From positions 13,224,001 to 13,288,000 of the forward strand of contig JAFFJZ010000006.1 in the NCBI GenBank assembly GCA_018340375.1: DNA of 64,000 nt. The letters are read 5' to 3'. The translations under genes and the position numbers were made by a program. This document shows positions 24,740 through 36,231 of this stretch, one piece after another. Source of the stretch: Gonatopus flavifemur (taxonomy: Eukaryota > Arthropoda > Insecta > Hymenoptera > Dryinidae). The stretch's first letter is position 1. Every line of letters begins with the position of its first letter. The notes under the pieces are model-generated. The model was not told where the DNA came from and ran no database searches. It was given only the letters and a program-made list of their open reading frames with translations.

Positions 24740-25030
24740 AAAAGTCTTCCATGATGAAAAAATTGATATGAAATCACTCTCTAAATCTGGAAGAGTGAAA
24801 AATCACTCATTTCACTCTTCCACTAAGTCTCAGAAGTGAGCCGAGTAGGATTTTCACTCGTTTAGAATGAAAAATTGACTCTAGAATTGGAGTGACTGTC
24901 AGTTTATAACCTCAAATCTTAGATTGTCACTCTAAAAGAGTGGTAATTTCACTCGAAATTTCGACAAGCTCACATTTGGCTGGCTAAAGAGTGAAATACC
25001 ACTCTAACAATTTTAAAGAGCAGGCGTCAA
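24740..25030. repeat. GAGTGAAA-word repeat
   Basis: 'gagtgaaa', 'tcactct', 'actctaa' words recur more than ten times in both orientations. I could not find clear TIRs; it may be a MITE with worn ends. Confidence 0.45.
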
Positions 25031-25529
25031 GCTTGCGAAGGAAGATATTGGCTCTGAAATACTCTTTGAAATGAAATTCTCTCGCATTCTTAAAATACTT
25101 TTTGTCAGTAATCTCTTCTTTCTACGTAAATAATAAGAATTTGTTCTCCAGGGAAAGAACACACCAAGCAGGGTGGGTACAGATTAGTGATAGGACTGTT
25201 TGAAAAAAATCAATCCTTTTTCGTATAAAAAGTATCGAATTTTTGTTGAAATCTATAAAAATTATACATTTTTTATATGAAAGAAGATCGATCCTTTTCA
25301 AAGATCCCCGTGAGACGAAATCACATGATCTTAGTTCAATTTACTATGAGAAACACCCACATAGCACAAATATCTCTAGGATATTCTGACGATATCACAA
25401 TGTCTCCAGAATGTTGCAGAATGTCTTGAGAATATCACTGAAAAAATATATAATTTTTGTAGATTTCAATGAAAATTCGATACTTTTTGTGTAAAAAAGC
25501 ATCGCTCCTTTTTAAGTAACCTCATCCAT

Positions 25530-26400
25530 TTAAGCAACCCATGTGTGTATGGAACAATGGTTCAATCATGGACCAAGCCTGGCACAAGACCTGCCGAGAC
25601 TTGTCTTGAACAATTCAATAAGCTTGGCCCAGGTTTGGGAATGATAAGATCAGGACAAGCTTGGGCCAATGGTTCGTTTCAGCCTAGTCCAAATGATTCG
25701 TCAAGCATCAATCAATGCTTCTTTCATCACAGATATCGATGAAAAGAGTAATTTGATGCATATTCCAGTTCAAAGTTCTCCCTCGGAATACCGTACATGA
25801 ATCATCTTAAGACGATAGATTTAATGTGCCAAGACTGGTACGAGCTTGGGGTTTTCCCAGTCTTGTTAATCCCTGCATGGGAAAGACATCTTGAAATCCT
25901 GTAGAGAGTTCTTCAAGATCAGTTGATTTCCGTGTATGATCACATTTAAAAGTAGCCTATTACCATTGAGTCAAGTTTTATTCTTATTTAGATCCAATAT
26001 ATCTATCTTAGTGCGTGAAACTGGAGTGTGGGGCCATACATGGGGAGGAGATTGGACTGGTCTTGGCCCGATAGTTACACACAAGTCTTTATCCATTGTG
26101 AACTCGGAATTCGATCACTCATTGAAAACACTGTGCCACTTATGTGGACAACATCGGCTCAAATAATCATCTTAACCTTAGCTTGATTTTCACGCTTGTG
26201 CCAAGCTTGTGCCAAGTGCAGTTTTCTGGCCATTCCAAAGATACGAACAAATGTCCCATGGCTAACTATCCATTGGACACAGCGGGACAATCATGGAACC
26301 AATTATCTTTAACGGAGGTTTATTCCTGATACACGTGCCAATCCTGGGACAAGCTTGGGTTTTTGTCCAGTCCTGTCAGTACCTGCATGGAAGTTGATTG
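25530..26400. repeat. AAGCTTGG-word repeat
   Basis: 'caagcttgggcc', 'gccaagcttgtgcc', 'gacaagcttggg' and 'tggaccaagcctgg' recur. Segments ending in 'ccctgcatgggaaa' and 'acctgcatggaa' suggest two adjacent or nested MITEs. The 76-codon frame at 25936-26166 is incidental. Confidence 0.45.
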
Positions 26401-26845
26401 TGAAGTTATGGTCCTTCTCTACAAAATTTTCCATAGTAATTTATAACATCATGTACGAAGCTTTCGCCTCAAAAGTACTGTTCATACATTTTCGATCACG
26501 TAACCAGTCATGAATACCGACAATATTTTTAATTTATTAATCGAGCATTCATTTCATCATGCGCATGAATAAAAATAATCCCAACTTGTGGGTTTAAGGA
26601 ATCGAAATTTATTCAAGTGATAAGCAGATTTCTTTGCGAATAACAAGTGCAGCGGAACGAAATTGCTCGAATCGGGCAATCAGGGCTGGGGCTATAATAT
26701 GTTTCAATCTGACTTTATATAAAATTTTTATCAAGCTTTTATAGAAATTTGTATAAATTTGATGAAAGTTTACAACGCGAGGATATTGAATTTATCTTGA
26801 GAACGCAATAAATTGTACAAATTTAGAAAAATAACTCAATGAAAT

Positions 26846-28016
26846 ATACTTTTCAAATATTTTATTTAAATTTTGTATATTTTATGGTGTAGAATTTTTG
26901 CAAAGAAAATTTTAGGAGCATAAACCAGATAAACTACATGAATTCCAGAAATATTCCTCCATGACTCCAGTTTTAAGATGTTCTTCCAACGTGCGAATCA
27001 TCTCTGATCTGAAACAAAAATTTGAATGGTTTTAAGGTGGATATTAGAAACACGAGGGTGGAGAAGTGAAGAAATTTAGGGTAAAATCTCGTGGTTTTGA
27101 CATGCGGATCAAATTAGGTGCTGTAAATCGAGGGATTGAGAAAAAAAAATCTTTTATCGAAGCGAATTTAAAATGAAGTATAGAAAAATGTTCGAGATTA
27201 TTAAACGATTCCAACTTGAAGGGAATGTAAAAATTATGTAAAATTCCCCTTCCTTCGATATTTTCTGTCTTTCATGGAACGAATGCTTCTAAAAGTGAGA
27301 GGTGACAAGTCCATCGAATCGAGACAAAAATCGTTGTTCCATCCATAAAGGAACTTCGCTGCTGGAATGATTGTTCGCAATATACGTGAGAGTGTAATTT
27401 CATCACAATTAATACACACATGCGGGTCATGAATTTGTAAAAATTAATAATTCATTTAGATTCAGTATGTCGCAGGTGGTCAGAGTAAAATGCAACATAT
27501 GTTAGTTCAGTGAATCATAGTGGAATTAATGCAACTCTCATGACACAGAATCATTAGCATATTCGTGTCGATAGCTGTATTTTAAATACAGGGATCTTGC
27601 ATGTGGTTTGCTTATTGTCCATATACATACATGTTCGGTTATCGATACTCTCTCAAAGACTTTCCTTCGGTTTGGCATGACTGCACCGCAAAAAATTATT
27701 CCAACAAAATAAAGGCGAACGAAGAATTTTTCCAAATTTTTAGAAGAAAATTTCCCTATCCGCGAGAACAAATATTCCCTATGCGATCCATGTAAAATAG
27801 ATAACACGTGAAACACATGTTTGAAAGATGCAAAAAAATAAATACCTTCGATGTTTGAATCAGCATCCACACGGGTAGCAGCATTTCTTCTTACACCCGT
27901 CTTTACCGCATTTGCATGGCGCACCTGAAATTAAAGTGGCCAAAGACATGATTGCACTGAGGACCAGAAAGATCGTTGCGGACTTCATTTTGACTTCGTA
28001 ATCAATTCGATTTGAG
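26846..28016 (-). other. Gene A: two-exon transcription unit of a small secreted peptide (inferred)
   Basis: A TATA box (TATATAAGG on the minus strand, about 28035-28043) precedes the coding exon, so transcription should start near 28012-28016. Exon 1 ends at a good donor, GAAG|GTATTT (exon end 27846). After 837 bases an acceptor tttttgtttcag ends the intron at 27009, and exon 2 runs to an AATAAA signal (26861-26866). The build closely parallels gene B at 32965-34475. The transcript is inferred from signals only. Confidence 0.55.
27860..27988 (-). CDS. Small cysteine-rich secreted peptide, 42 residues (gene A)
   Basis: The frame starts at an ATG about 25-30 bases downstream of the inferred transcription start and encodes 42 residues. 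Residues 1-22 form a typical signal peptide (Met-Lys, then a hydrophobic core ATIFLVLSAIM, small residues SG before the cut). The mature part of about 20 residues, from Ala23, is Lys-rich with seven cysteines, including a CC pair and the ending CYPCGC. No family is recognised; a secreted defence, gland or venom-type peptide is possible but only a guess. The stop is UGA. The same frame then stays open across the splice junction for about 33 more codons to a UAA, so a longer product by readthrough, or a recently shortened peptide, is conceivable. Too short for standard gene finders. Confidence 0.6.
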   Translation of the reverse strand: MKSATIFLVLSAIMSLATLISGAPCKCGKDGCKKKCCYPCGC

Positions 28017-28586
28017 AACGAAGTGACACAACTTCCTTATATATGGAAAGTTCTTCACAACTGTGAAAATATAGGTGTTGACGTGTACAGAATACTGCAT
28101 ATGCAAAAATACAAATCCAAGTATCTGTTTATTTATATTCCTGAAGTTTACCTTCGGTTTATTCAAACGCCGAAAAAATTTCAATACCAAAATAAGAGCA
28201 TACCTCTCATTTTGATACAATTTCTCCTCTGGTTGAGGACATTGTAAAAACAATCTGTCTCAAGTTTCATGAAATAATTATGCAACTTTTGACCCAACGC
28301 AATCTTTAAATTTTGAAATGTGATGTTATCGAAGGATGTGCAGAATAAAATTGATAGAGGAAGTCAAAAAATGAGGGAGTATTTGCAGAGATGAATGAAA
28401 AAGTAAATCTTTTAAAACATGTCGTTGAAAGAAGGAGTAATCTTATCAGAAAGATAAGATTAAGTTAAGGTATGATGATTCATTGAAAACAACATTGGGA
28501 GGAAAAGGGAATGGTAAACCTTGTAAAAATAGACCTAGATTAACTTATATGAGACAAATTATACAAGGCAAGGGCTGTCGTACATT
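28017..28586. promoter_or_regulatory. Upstream region of gene A
   Basis: It holds the TATA element at about 28035-28043; the rest is unique-looking AT-rich DNA without recognised sites. Frames on both strands (28002-28253) are incidental. Confidence 0.45.
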
Positions 28587-28695
28587 CCCACACAGCACAA
28601 CAGTCCCAGAAGAATTCTTGAAGAACTCATAAAGAACGCAATCAGTTCAATAAGAATTCTTTATGAATTCCCTTGGGACTGTAGTGCTGTATGGG
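28587..28695. mobile_element. Short GAATTC-word MITE
   Basis: Ends cccacacagcacaacagtcc and the inverse ggactgtagtgctgtatggg pair almost perfectly over about 22 bases. Total length is 109 bases, with AAGAATTCTT words between. Confidence 0.85.
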
Positions 28696-28790
28696 CTGTT
28701 AGAAATTCAGTTAATAAACTGTACTATTGTGAGTAATATAATATAGCAAAAATTGAAAATTCAATCACCGTGTATTGGAAATTGAATTAA

Positions 28791-29009
28791 CCCTTTCACT
28801 GTAAGGTGGGTCTGTGTGACCCGGACATAAATTTGGAAAAATAAGAAAACAGCTATTTGTGAAAATTTTATCGTACATTAGAAGGTTCAAACTTGTCGAA
28901 TGAAGTTTGTCGAATTTTTATAATCCCGTTTTGTACTCATATTAGACCCCGGGTCTGTCAGACTCACCCTAAACTGAATAATTGGCAAAATAACGTTACA
29001 GTGAAAGAG
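28791..29009. mobile_element. piggyBac-like MITE with TTAA duplications
   Basis: TTAA at 28787-28790 and 29010-29013 flank a 219-base unit that begins ccctttcactgtaa and ends ttacagtgaaagag, an inverted repeat starting C(C/T)(C/T)TTT. TTAA targets and CCC-type ends are the piggyBac signature. Subterminal 'gggtctgtgtgaccc' is a small palindrome. No coding capacity. Confidence 0.7.
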
Positions 29010-29088
29010 TTAACAAATGTAGGTACTTGAAAAATGAATGAAAATTCAAGAAGTTTCTCAAACCAATCATAAGACCCCTCCTTTCATG

Positions 29089-29250
29089 CCCAGGAAGCAC
29101 GAAGACTTCTACAAGAATTCGAGAAGAATTCCGGATCCTCGAAAGTGAAATGAATATTCGCGCAGTACTTAAAGAGCTCGCAAATGTCTGAAGAATATGA
29201 GTCTTTTAGAATTATCTTTTCGATCAAATGTAATACTTTTGGAAGTCATC
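29089..29250. repeat. Direct repeat of about 160 bases, copy 1
   Basis: Begins cccaggaagcacgaagactt and shares with 29572-29735 'ggatcctcgaaagtgaaatg', 'agagctcgc' and 'gaagtcatcgcag'. It is probably the left part of a MITE of the CCCA...AGCAC group. Confidence 0.7.
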
Positions 29251-29571
29251 GCAGATGACGGTCAGTCCTTCAAACTTTCCAATTATATTTGTATGTTTTC
29301 ATCACTTGATCTGGAAGTAGTTGAATTTCTTTATCATAATTGATACTATAAGGAATAATTCTTGAAAGAGAAACTGCTAAATATCTATCATGAATTTTCA
29401 CATTTCGTATAAGACAATTCACGTTATGCAAGAAACATCAATTTGCTCACTTACAATTGTTTACTTTACAGGTAACAAGGAAGGAACCGGATGATTTTGG
29501 AAAATGGGCATGAATTTCTCTTGGTAATTCGATTTGACGACGGATTATCTTGCAATGGGTAAATATGTAAA

Positions 29572-29735
29572 CCCAGGAAGCACAAAAAGTTCTACAAGAA
29601 TTCGAGGAGAATTACGGATCCTCGAAAGTGAAATGAATACTCGCGGAGTACTTGAAGAGCTCGCTAATGTCTGAAGAACATAACTCTTTGAGAATTATTT
29701 TGTCGATCGAATGTAATACTTTTAGAAGTCATCGC
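29572..29735. repeat. Direct repeat of about 160 bases, copy 2
   Basis: Begins cccaggaagcacaaaaagtt; same order of motifs as 29089-29250, 483 bases downstream. A right end matching this group (tgctgtgtggg) lies at about 30735-30745, so the parent element may span about 1.2 kb. Confidence 0.6.
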
Positions 29736-31024
29736 AGAATTCTTCGAGAGTTTTCTAATACTATAAAAAGAGCTTCGAAAATACAATCGGAATTCTTATC
29801 CTAAGCAGCAGAAAAGTTCAAAAAGAGTTCAAAAAATAACTTGGAAAAAATTTGGAAAAATTGATAAAATTAATAGAACAGAATCTTAGTTATATTCAAA
29901 TTATGAAGAAAAAAAGAAATGAAAACATAACACTGTGTTATGTAGAAATAATTTAATTGCTCACTCAAAAAAGATTCTACAATACATTTTTTCAGTTTGT
30001 CACAAAAAAGCCTACACCTTGGAAATATTTTAAACTTTGTATTTAATTGTCAACATTCAATTTCTTTCAATAAGAACATAGCGGAGACAAATCTTGAGCG
30101 TTGAGTAATAGCATTAAAGGTATTCGAGCATCGGAAGAAGCAATGTTCCTTTTGTTTCATAAATTATGCGTTTACCGGAAATTTGAAATGCATAATAATG
30201 AAATCCCCAATTGCGATTGAACTTTCATTGATTCCTGGTGAGCATAAAAGAATTTCGAAAGATCATAACCTCCGAATGTGAGAAATTCTTCATCGATCGT
30301 TTTCCAACAATTACAAACCATAAGGGAACCGAATTTTATATTCAGAGTCTAATCTCAAGTATATACATTGAATAATTATCAATTTTAAATTTGAATTTAT
30401 CCAATAATCTATGAAAAAATTTGGTGCAAAATTTGACCTGCTTCTCCCGATGCTCGAGTGTTCGTTACATCGATATTCTGTCATGCAAATAAGAAAAACT
30501 GTATTCGCAATCTATTTCTACATGAGTTCATGAAAAGCTCGAGATAATGCAAAAACGAATATTTCAAGAATTCAGATTGTGATATTCATTCGTATTTCTT
30601 TCTGAAATTTCTATGAGCTCTGTGCAGAACTTTGAAAGAATTTTTCACGCATTCTAAGTGCTCATAAAGAGGTTGAAAAAAACTCGAAGAAGATACTTCA
30701 TTTAGAATACTTTTGAAGATCTGTTTTCGAACATATGTGCTGTGTGGGTGAACACTGTTAGAAACTTCATAAGAATATTATGAAGGTTTTGTACATAAAC
30801 AGTTTATTAAATTTCATCATAAAATATTGAATTCAATAATATGATTCTTAATGTTGAGAATTTTTCCTTAATCTTCAGAATTTTCTTCTCAATTTTGATA
30901 ACATATTTGTGAAATTTAACAAACATTGTTACACTTCAGGAAACAATTTGGAAATTTTATCATTAATAATCACTTTAAGAACTATCATTGAATTCAGTAT
31001 GAAAATATGATATTGAACAAAAAA
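29736..31024. other. No gene recognised
   Basis: AT-rich DNA with scattered AAGAGTTC and GAATTC words, probably worn MITE interior. A 'tgctgtgtggg' end occurs at about 30735-30745. Confidence 0.35.
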
Positions 31025-31312
31025 CCCTGATAACACACGAAGAATTCTCATTCAAAAAGAAGAATAGAATCCTTCAAGAACTCTTCTCGAACTAATGAAT
31101 TCATATAGAGAGCTCTAGAGGAGTTCAATATTTGGAACATTAACGAGTTCTTTGAGAATGCTGAAAGTATTGTTTTAGTACTCTCGAGGAACTCGTTTAT
31201 GTTCCAAACATTAAACGCCTCCAAAGCTCTCTATGAATTCATTACTTCGAAAAAAGTTCTTAAAGATTCCTATTCTTGGTTTTGAAAAAGAATTCTTCGT
31301 GTGTTATTTGGG
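31025..31312. mobile_element. Foldback MITE of about 288 bases
   Basis: Left 'ccctgataacacacgaagaa' and right 'ttcttcgtgtgttatttggg' are inverse, and the arms continue through 'gaattcat...gagagct' words to the centre. GAATTC and GAGCTC palindromes are present. Confidence 0.75.
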
Positions 31313-31946
31313 AAGTGATATTTGTTCTAATAATATTATTCTTAATTTTAGGAATGCTCTTTTTAATTTAAATCACATATTTGTAAGCTTGATAATTAAT
31401 TTCTTAAATTCCAATAAGAAATTGTAAAATTTTCACAACTTCTATTGAATTTGAAAACTTGATTAAATTTAATACAGGAATATCTATCTTCACAAGAAAT
31501 GTTTTATTAAGAATATTGCAATCTTCAATAAAAATTTGAAAACGATTCAAATTCTCATTGAATTTTACTGGAAGAAGGATTAAAAATTATCAATACCTAA
31601 CAAATAATAGAAACAAATGTGAATTTTGCAAAACACGCGCATGAAATTCTACAAAATAAATAACAAAATTTGAATTCCAGAGGATTTGTTTTTGTGAGGT
31701 TGAATTTTCGTTTCGTTTCTATGAACGATTCAAACTTCGATAAAACATGATTGTTCACATATCCAGAAGTGACAATTCGCAATCGTCTCGATTGTACAAA
31801 TGTTATATAATACACTCTGATAAAAAAGCTTTAATATAATACGAAATTCTTTATAAAGTACCTATCATATTTGCATATCAAATTTGATAATGGTGATCAA
31901 ATTTCATGTAGCGGAAGTTTGAATTGTTTATTGAAACGAATTAGTA
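31313..31946. other. No gene recognised
   Basis: Very AT-rich. The 72-codon minus frame at 31597-31815 is cysteine-containing but lacks a signal peptide; a TATA-like 'attatataac' lies near its start. I do not call it a gene. Confidence 0.35.
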
Positions 31947-32351
31947 CCCAACCAGCACAAATGCTCAATTTGAATTTATAAAGACTTCCTAAAGACCTTG
32001 CTTGAATAGTTCACGTTATGCTAATCAATATGCATTCATTATGAATATTTTGAATTCAAAATGAAAACGTATCGAATACCCGCAGAATTCATTATGAAAT
32101 CTCGACATGAGTTATTTCTTAAAAATAAGCTGTTGATCAAGAATTCATTTCGAATTCAAAATATTCATAATGAATACATATTGATTAGCATAACAGGAAC
32201 ATAATCAAACGACGAAATACTCAGCTGTTAAAAATCTAAAATCTTGCAGTACATTCTTCGATAGATATTTCCACCTGCAAAAAATTCCAAATAATTGGGA
32301 ACTATTCGAAAAGTCTTTATAAATTCAAATTGATCCTTTGTACTGGCTGGG
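31947..32351. mobile_element. MITE of about 405 bases with long TIRs, TA flanks
   Basis: Left cccaaccagcacaaatgctc and right ...tactggctggg pair. The subterminal 'aatttgaatttataaagact' is mirrored by 'agtctttataaattcaaatt', so the TIRs reach about 45 bases. TA flanks lie at 31945-31946 and near 32353. GAATTC and 'attcattatgaat' words are inside. Confidence 0.8.
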
Positions 32352-32506
32352 CTAGAACACGCACAGAGAGCACAGGGTTATGTCACACGCCAGGAGGTTT
32401 TTTCTCTCTCAGCATCCAAGCGTCTCTTTGCTGAAGATAGTTCTCAACCCCAATATTCAGGTTCAAATGAGTTACAAGCATTTGAAATTCTCTGCTTTTT
32501 TCGCAT

Positions 32507-32736
32507 GCCTCTGTTATAAAAATCCAGCTGGGATTCCAGATCCGAAATTTACCTGCGTTGCCAGCTAAGAATCCACCTGGAATCAAGAATCCCAACTGGA
32601 TTCCATGTAGGATTTTCAATTCCAACTGAAATCCCACTCTGGAGTTGAAATTCCAGGTGGGATTCCACCTGGAAATGAGGTAAATTTTGAATTTGGAATG
32701 CACGTCGAATCCCAGCTGGATTTTCGTGACAGGGGC
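32507..32736. mobile_element. CAGCTGG-word MITE
   Basis: Left gcctctgttataaaaatcc with cagctgggattc and right gaatcccagctgg...acaggggc are inverse. 'ccacctgga', 'aactggattcc' and 'ccaggtgggattc' recur inside. Confidence 0.7.
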
Positions 32737-33759
32737 ATCTTTTAGGGTTGAAAAAAAGTTATGTTTGAAATATCTAAAAGTGATAGATTTCTAACGGAAT
32801 CAAATTCAGTTAAAAGTAGCTGTCATTCACGAATGGATAACAAATTCTGACAATTCAAATTGTTATTGAAGTATAATGAATTACCATTCCCTCGGTTTGA
32901 ATTGTCTTTCAAAACTGAAATTTCCTTACAAATGAAGGAGATGAGAACACAACTGAAAACAAATTTATCATAATATTTTATTTTCATCCACTAACATGTG
33001 TATCAATAATACATGTTTATTGATTTTAATATTGAATAATTTTGGTGGAGCATCACGTTTGAATTATGTCGTTTCGAAAAGGCGCGCTGGCAAAGGAGAG
33101 AGAGTCAAAGCATAATAGATTAAATTTGAAGTACAACGATAACAAATATTTCAATTGAAAATATATTTTCAAATTACAATTTTTTAAATTTCATTTGTGG
33201 CACGTATATGAAGTCAATCTTCAATCGATTTCCATTGTCCTTCCCATTTCGAGACTGTTGATCATCCTCTCACACCTGTATTAATTCAACTGATGCGAAG
33301 ACTCGGTTGTTTTGGGACAGAAAATTTTGTCACCTCGCACAAATTTTAAACAGGTTGGTGGAGTCCGATATCACAATAAGCCGATTTTCATTGCCTGCAA
33401 GGAAAAAGATGAACACTAAATCAAAATACAGATTCTTCTGTTAAACATTCATTCTGAAATATGGAAATTTCACTCCACACGGAGGAACCCAAAAGTATCG
33501 ATATTTAGCAAAATACTATCTGTCGAACGTGAATGCTTGAAATTAATTTCATTGATTTCTACGGTTTGAAAGTCAGTTTGTATGGTGTTGATAATTTCGA
33601 TTTTTCTGTGCAAAAGAGTGGCAGAAAATATCACTGGATAGGAAAAGAGCGAGCTTTTACTTCTGTAAAGTGAAAGTTTCTCGCTTCTACACGGGAAAAA
33701 TGATTCAGTTGCAGCCGCGAAGTGGTCAACACGAACACGGACAGCCATTAACTCCTTCA

Positions 33760-33860
33760 GTTGAATTTTAGTTATGATAGCAAAAGAATCTCCCCTAATA
33801 TTGAATTTATTGCCTGTAACAGTTAAAATTTAGCTACAGGAGCTAAAATTACTTCATATA
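33760..33860. repeat. AGCTA-word repeat, copy inside the gene B intron
   Basis: 'agttgaattttagttatgat', 'aaaatttagctacaggagct' match 34725-34850 in order. Confidence 0.55.
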
Positions 33861-34325
33861 GCTTGAAGAGTGCAAAAATATTCACTCCATTCTGAAGTCA
33901 TAGTTCTCCTATACATATATCAACCGGAAAATGCCAACCACTGATCGGGAAATCAATTTCCGATACATTTATATGCAATTTTCCATAAATTTATCTGAAA
34001 ATTCTAAACTCTATGGGATTTTTCCCAACATTTCACAATAAATTTCCGAAAAACTTTGGGAAATTCCTAATGCATGTATGTGACAATTACTTCACATGAA
34101 AATTTAGGAATTTTCCCATAGAAATTTTTCACAGTGTAGTGAAGTATAAGAACAGTCGCTCCAAGAAATTTTCTCACATAAATCTATCAGAATCTGCCCA
34201 TAGAATCCTTTTTTGTCATCACGAAGCTGTTCGTATCGATTGAATTACTAAACAAATGTATTAAACAAATCATACCTTGAACACAAATATCCACAAAGAA
34301 ATAGTTTCCGCGGAAGAAATACATA

Positions 34326-34454
34326 TCAACAGAAATAGGGAATACCCTTCTTCCTCTTCTTTTTCTTTCCACATGGATCCGGAACAGGATCACAAAAAAC
34401 CATTCCCATCAAACACATCATGATGAACGCGATCAATGCTAAGAGAAACTTCAT
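34326..34454 (-). CDS. Small basic secreted peptide, 42 residues (gene B)
   Basis: The 42-residue frame begins MKF with a strongly hydrophobic stretch to about residue 21 (LLALIAFIMMCLMGMVFC), a clear signal peptide. The mature part of about 21 residues begins DPVPDPCG, continues with a KKKKRKK block and ends PYFC, leaving two cysteines that could form one disulfide. A longer in-frame start 22 codons upstream exists, but the TATA position and the signal peptide favour this ATG. No known family is recognised. Length, position relative to the promoter, a UGA stop directly after Cys, a phase-2 donor soon after it and intron size all resemble gene A, 6.5 kb away on the same strand; a shared origin is inferred from architecture, since the mature sequences share little beyond a CGK core. 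Confidence 0.6.
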   Translation of the reverse strand: MKFLLALIAFIMMCLMGMVFCDPVPDPCGKKKKRKKGIPYFC

Positions 34455-34724
34455 TTCAACTGAACTGGCAATTCCAATGAACACTGGAGAATAACGTGCT
34501 ATATATACATATGTGTACACGTATCCCGAAGGTGTTGAAATGTAATCTGACGTCTATAGCGTCGAGCATATGACGGATATCCCACATAAATATTTTTCCA
34601 ATGATCTTAAACAATATTTGATTACTATATAGAAGAAATTCATCCAATATTTGAATGCCAATGAATAATTGATAAAACCCTCCTACGCGGAAAAACAATT
34701 TAGCTGCAGCAACGAACCATCGAA

Positions 34725-34850
34725 TTACCCCCTGCAGTTGAATTTCAATTATGACAGCGAAGAAATTTACTTTTATAGCTAATTTACTTGCTGTCAGGGC
34801 TAAAATTTAGTTGCCAGAGCTAATCCAATGGCTGTCTTTTATTTATCTTG
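34725..34850. repeat. AGCTA-word repeat, copy upstream of gene B
   Basis: 'agttgaatttcaattatgac' and 'gctaaaatttagttgccaga' parallel 33760-33860. The copies flank exon 1 of gene B in the same orientation. Confidence 0.55.
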
Positions 34851-35631
34851 ACAAATATTTACCATTTATGGGCACCCTAAAGATAGTTCAACTCACAGCA
34901 ACGATAAGGCATTCTATTCGGAGAATGCAATTATAAGCAGATGCTGCTGTTGATGGGATTTTTTGCAACGTATATTAGACAAAATTGGATCATTACGCAC
35001 CAAGCGGGTAACATTACAGTGATATTGCAGCATTATTACAGTATGATTGGGTTATAAGAGACTTCTCTTTCGTTCCATTTCACAAATACACGATGTTATT
35101 TCAACCCCTTCTTCATCCGAGTTTTTGTTAATCTGTCTCTTCAAGGGTGAACAAAATTTGTGATCTGATTTATAAAATCCCGCTGTAAAATTGCATAGAA
35201 CTTCGAGAAGAATGGAAAAAGAATCACAAAACTTGTCAATCTTACGTGATTCATTGAGATATCTAGGTACAAAATCCAAGTAAACAATGTAACAAATTTT
35301 ACCACATCCGAAGAATCGGCAGACCAGGAACTGTATACTGTATTTCTGTATTTCTAAAAAAAACTGTATCGTCAAATATCTGTATTCTCAGAGAATTGTC
35401 TTTGAAAAGGACTGTGAGGTTCTTGGAGAATTGAATTTTTGAAAATTTTGAAAGAATCGTTTGAAAGAACTCAGTTTTCTTAGTATCTTCATCCTCAAAA
35501 AACTGTGTTCTTCATATTCACATTCAGGCAGATGACTATCGAGGAGTTGTTCACCGTTGCCATTGAATTATATCATTATTGTTACAATAAGTGATATTTA
35601 TCATCGATTTTCACTTTATCAGCAACACCTT
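34851..35631. other. No gene recognised
   Basis: The 107-codon minus frame at 35052-35375 shows no domain, and the sequence around it is AT-rich. Confidence 0.4.
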
Positions 35632-35847
35632 CCCAGATTATATGTAGGTTTGTCATAACCCAGTCACACTTGCCATTCAATTGTTTTTGGCTTGTTATTG
35701 ACAGCCTTGTCAGTGTAAGGCTGCTACAGCCCTGCTGCAAGAGTTTTGTAAGCTTGTACCCTTGTCGTGTGTCAACTAGGAGGCTTATATCAACCTTGTC
35801 ACAAGCTTGCCTGACAACATTGCAGCAAGGTTGAATTGCTTTCAGGG
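35632..35847. mobile_element. AAGCTTG-word MITE, copy 1
   Basis: Starts cccagattatatgtaggttt and ends ...gaattgctttcaggg. It shares with the next copy 'cattcaattgtttttg', 'caactaggaggcttat' and 'acaagcttgcctgacaacat'. Confidence 0.7.
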
Positions 35848-35934
35848 TCCTCAATATTCATTCGCCTGAATATAAGTATTGAGAATACAGTTCTTTTAAA
35901 GGTCAATTCTTCAACAATACAGTTCCCAGGTAAC

Positions 35935-36140
35935 ATGTAAGCTTGTCATAAGCTTGTCAAACTTGTCATTCAATTGTTTTTGACTTGTTATTGATAACCT
36001 TGTCAGCGTAAGGTTGCTACAACTCTACTGAAAAGGTTTTGTAAGCTTGTCCCCTTGAGATGTGTCAACTAGGAGGCTTATGTCAACCTTGTCACAAGCT
36101 TGCCTGACAACATTGCGGCAAGGTTCAATTGCTATCTGGG
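35935..36140. mobile_element. AAGCTTG-word MITE, copy 2
   Basis: Starts cccaggtaacatgtaagctt and ends ...caattgctatctggg. Direct repeat of 35632-35847 with AAGCTT words. The ends fit the CCCA group. Confidence 0.75.
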
Positions 36141-36231
36141 TTATTCAGGAAGACAGTTCTTGAGGAATACAGATATTGAAGAATTGAGATATTTCAGTAT
36201 ACAATTCTTTGAGAATAGATATATTCAAGGA

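Larger units (their letters stand above)
32965..34475 (-). other. Gene B: two-exon transcription unit of a small secreted peptide (inferred)
   Basis: On the minus strand a TATA run (about 34501-34507) lies about 25-30 bases before the likely start. Exon 1 ends at a donor TCAAG|GTATGA (exon end 34276). An 881-base intron ends at acceptor ctttttccttgcag (33395). Exon 2 holds AATAAA signals at 33016-33021 and 32977-32982. The intron contains an AGCTA-type repeat (33760-33860). The order and spacing of signals match gene A. Confidence 0.5.

Noticed and set aside
27538..27924. 128-codon minus-strand frame overlapping gene A
   Set aside because: It is a different frame from the signal-peptide frame, reads through the donor into the intron, and lacks any domain.
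33470..33748. 92-codon minus-strand frame in the gene B intron
   Set aside because: Lies wholly in the inferred intron and has no domain or conserved feature.
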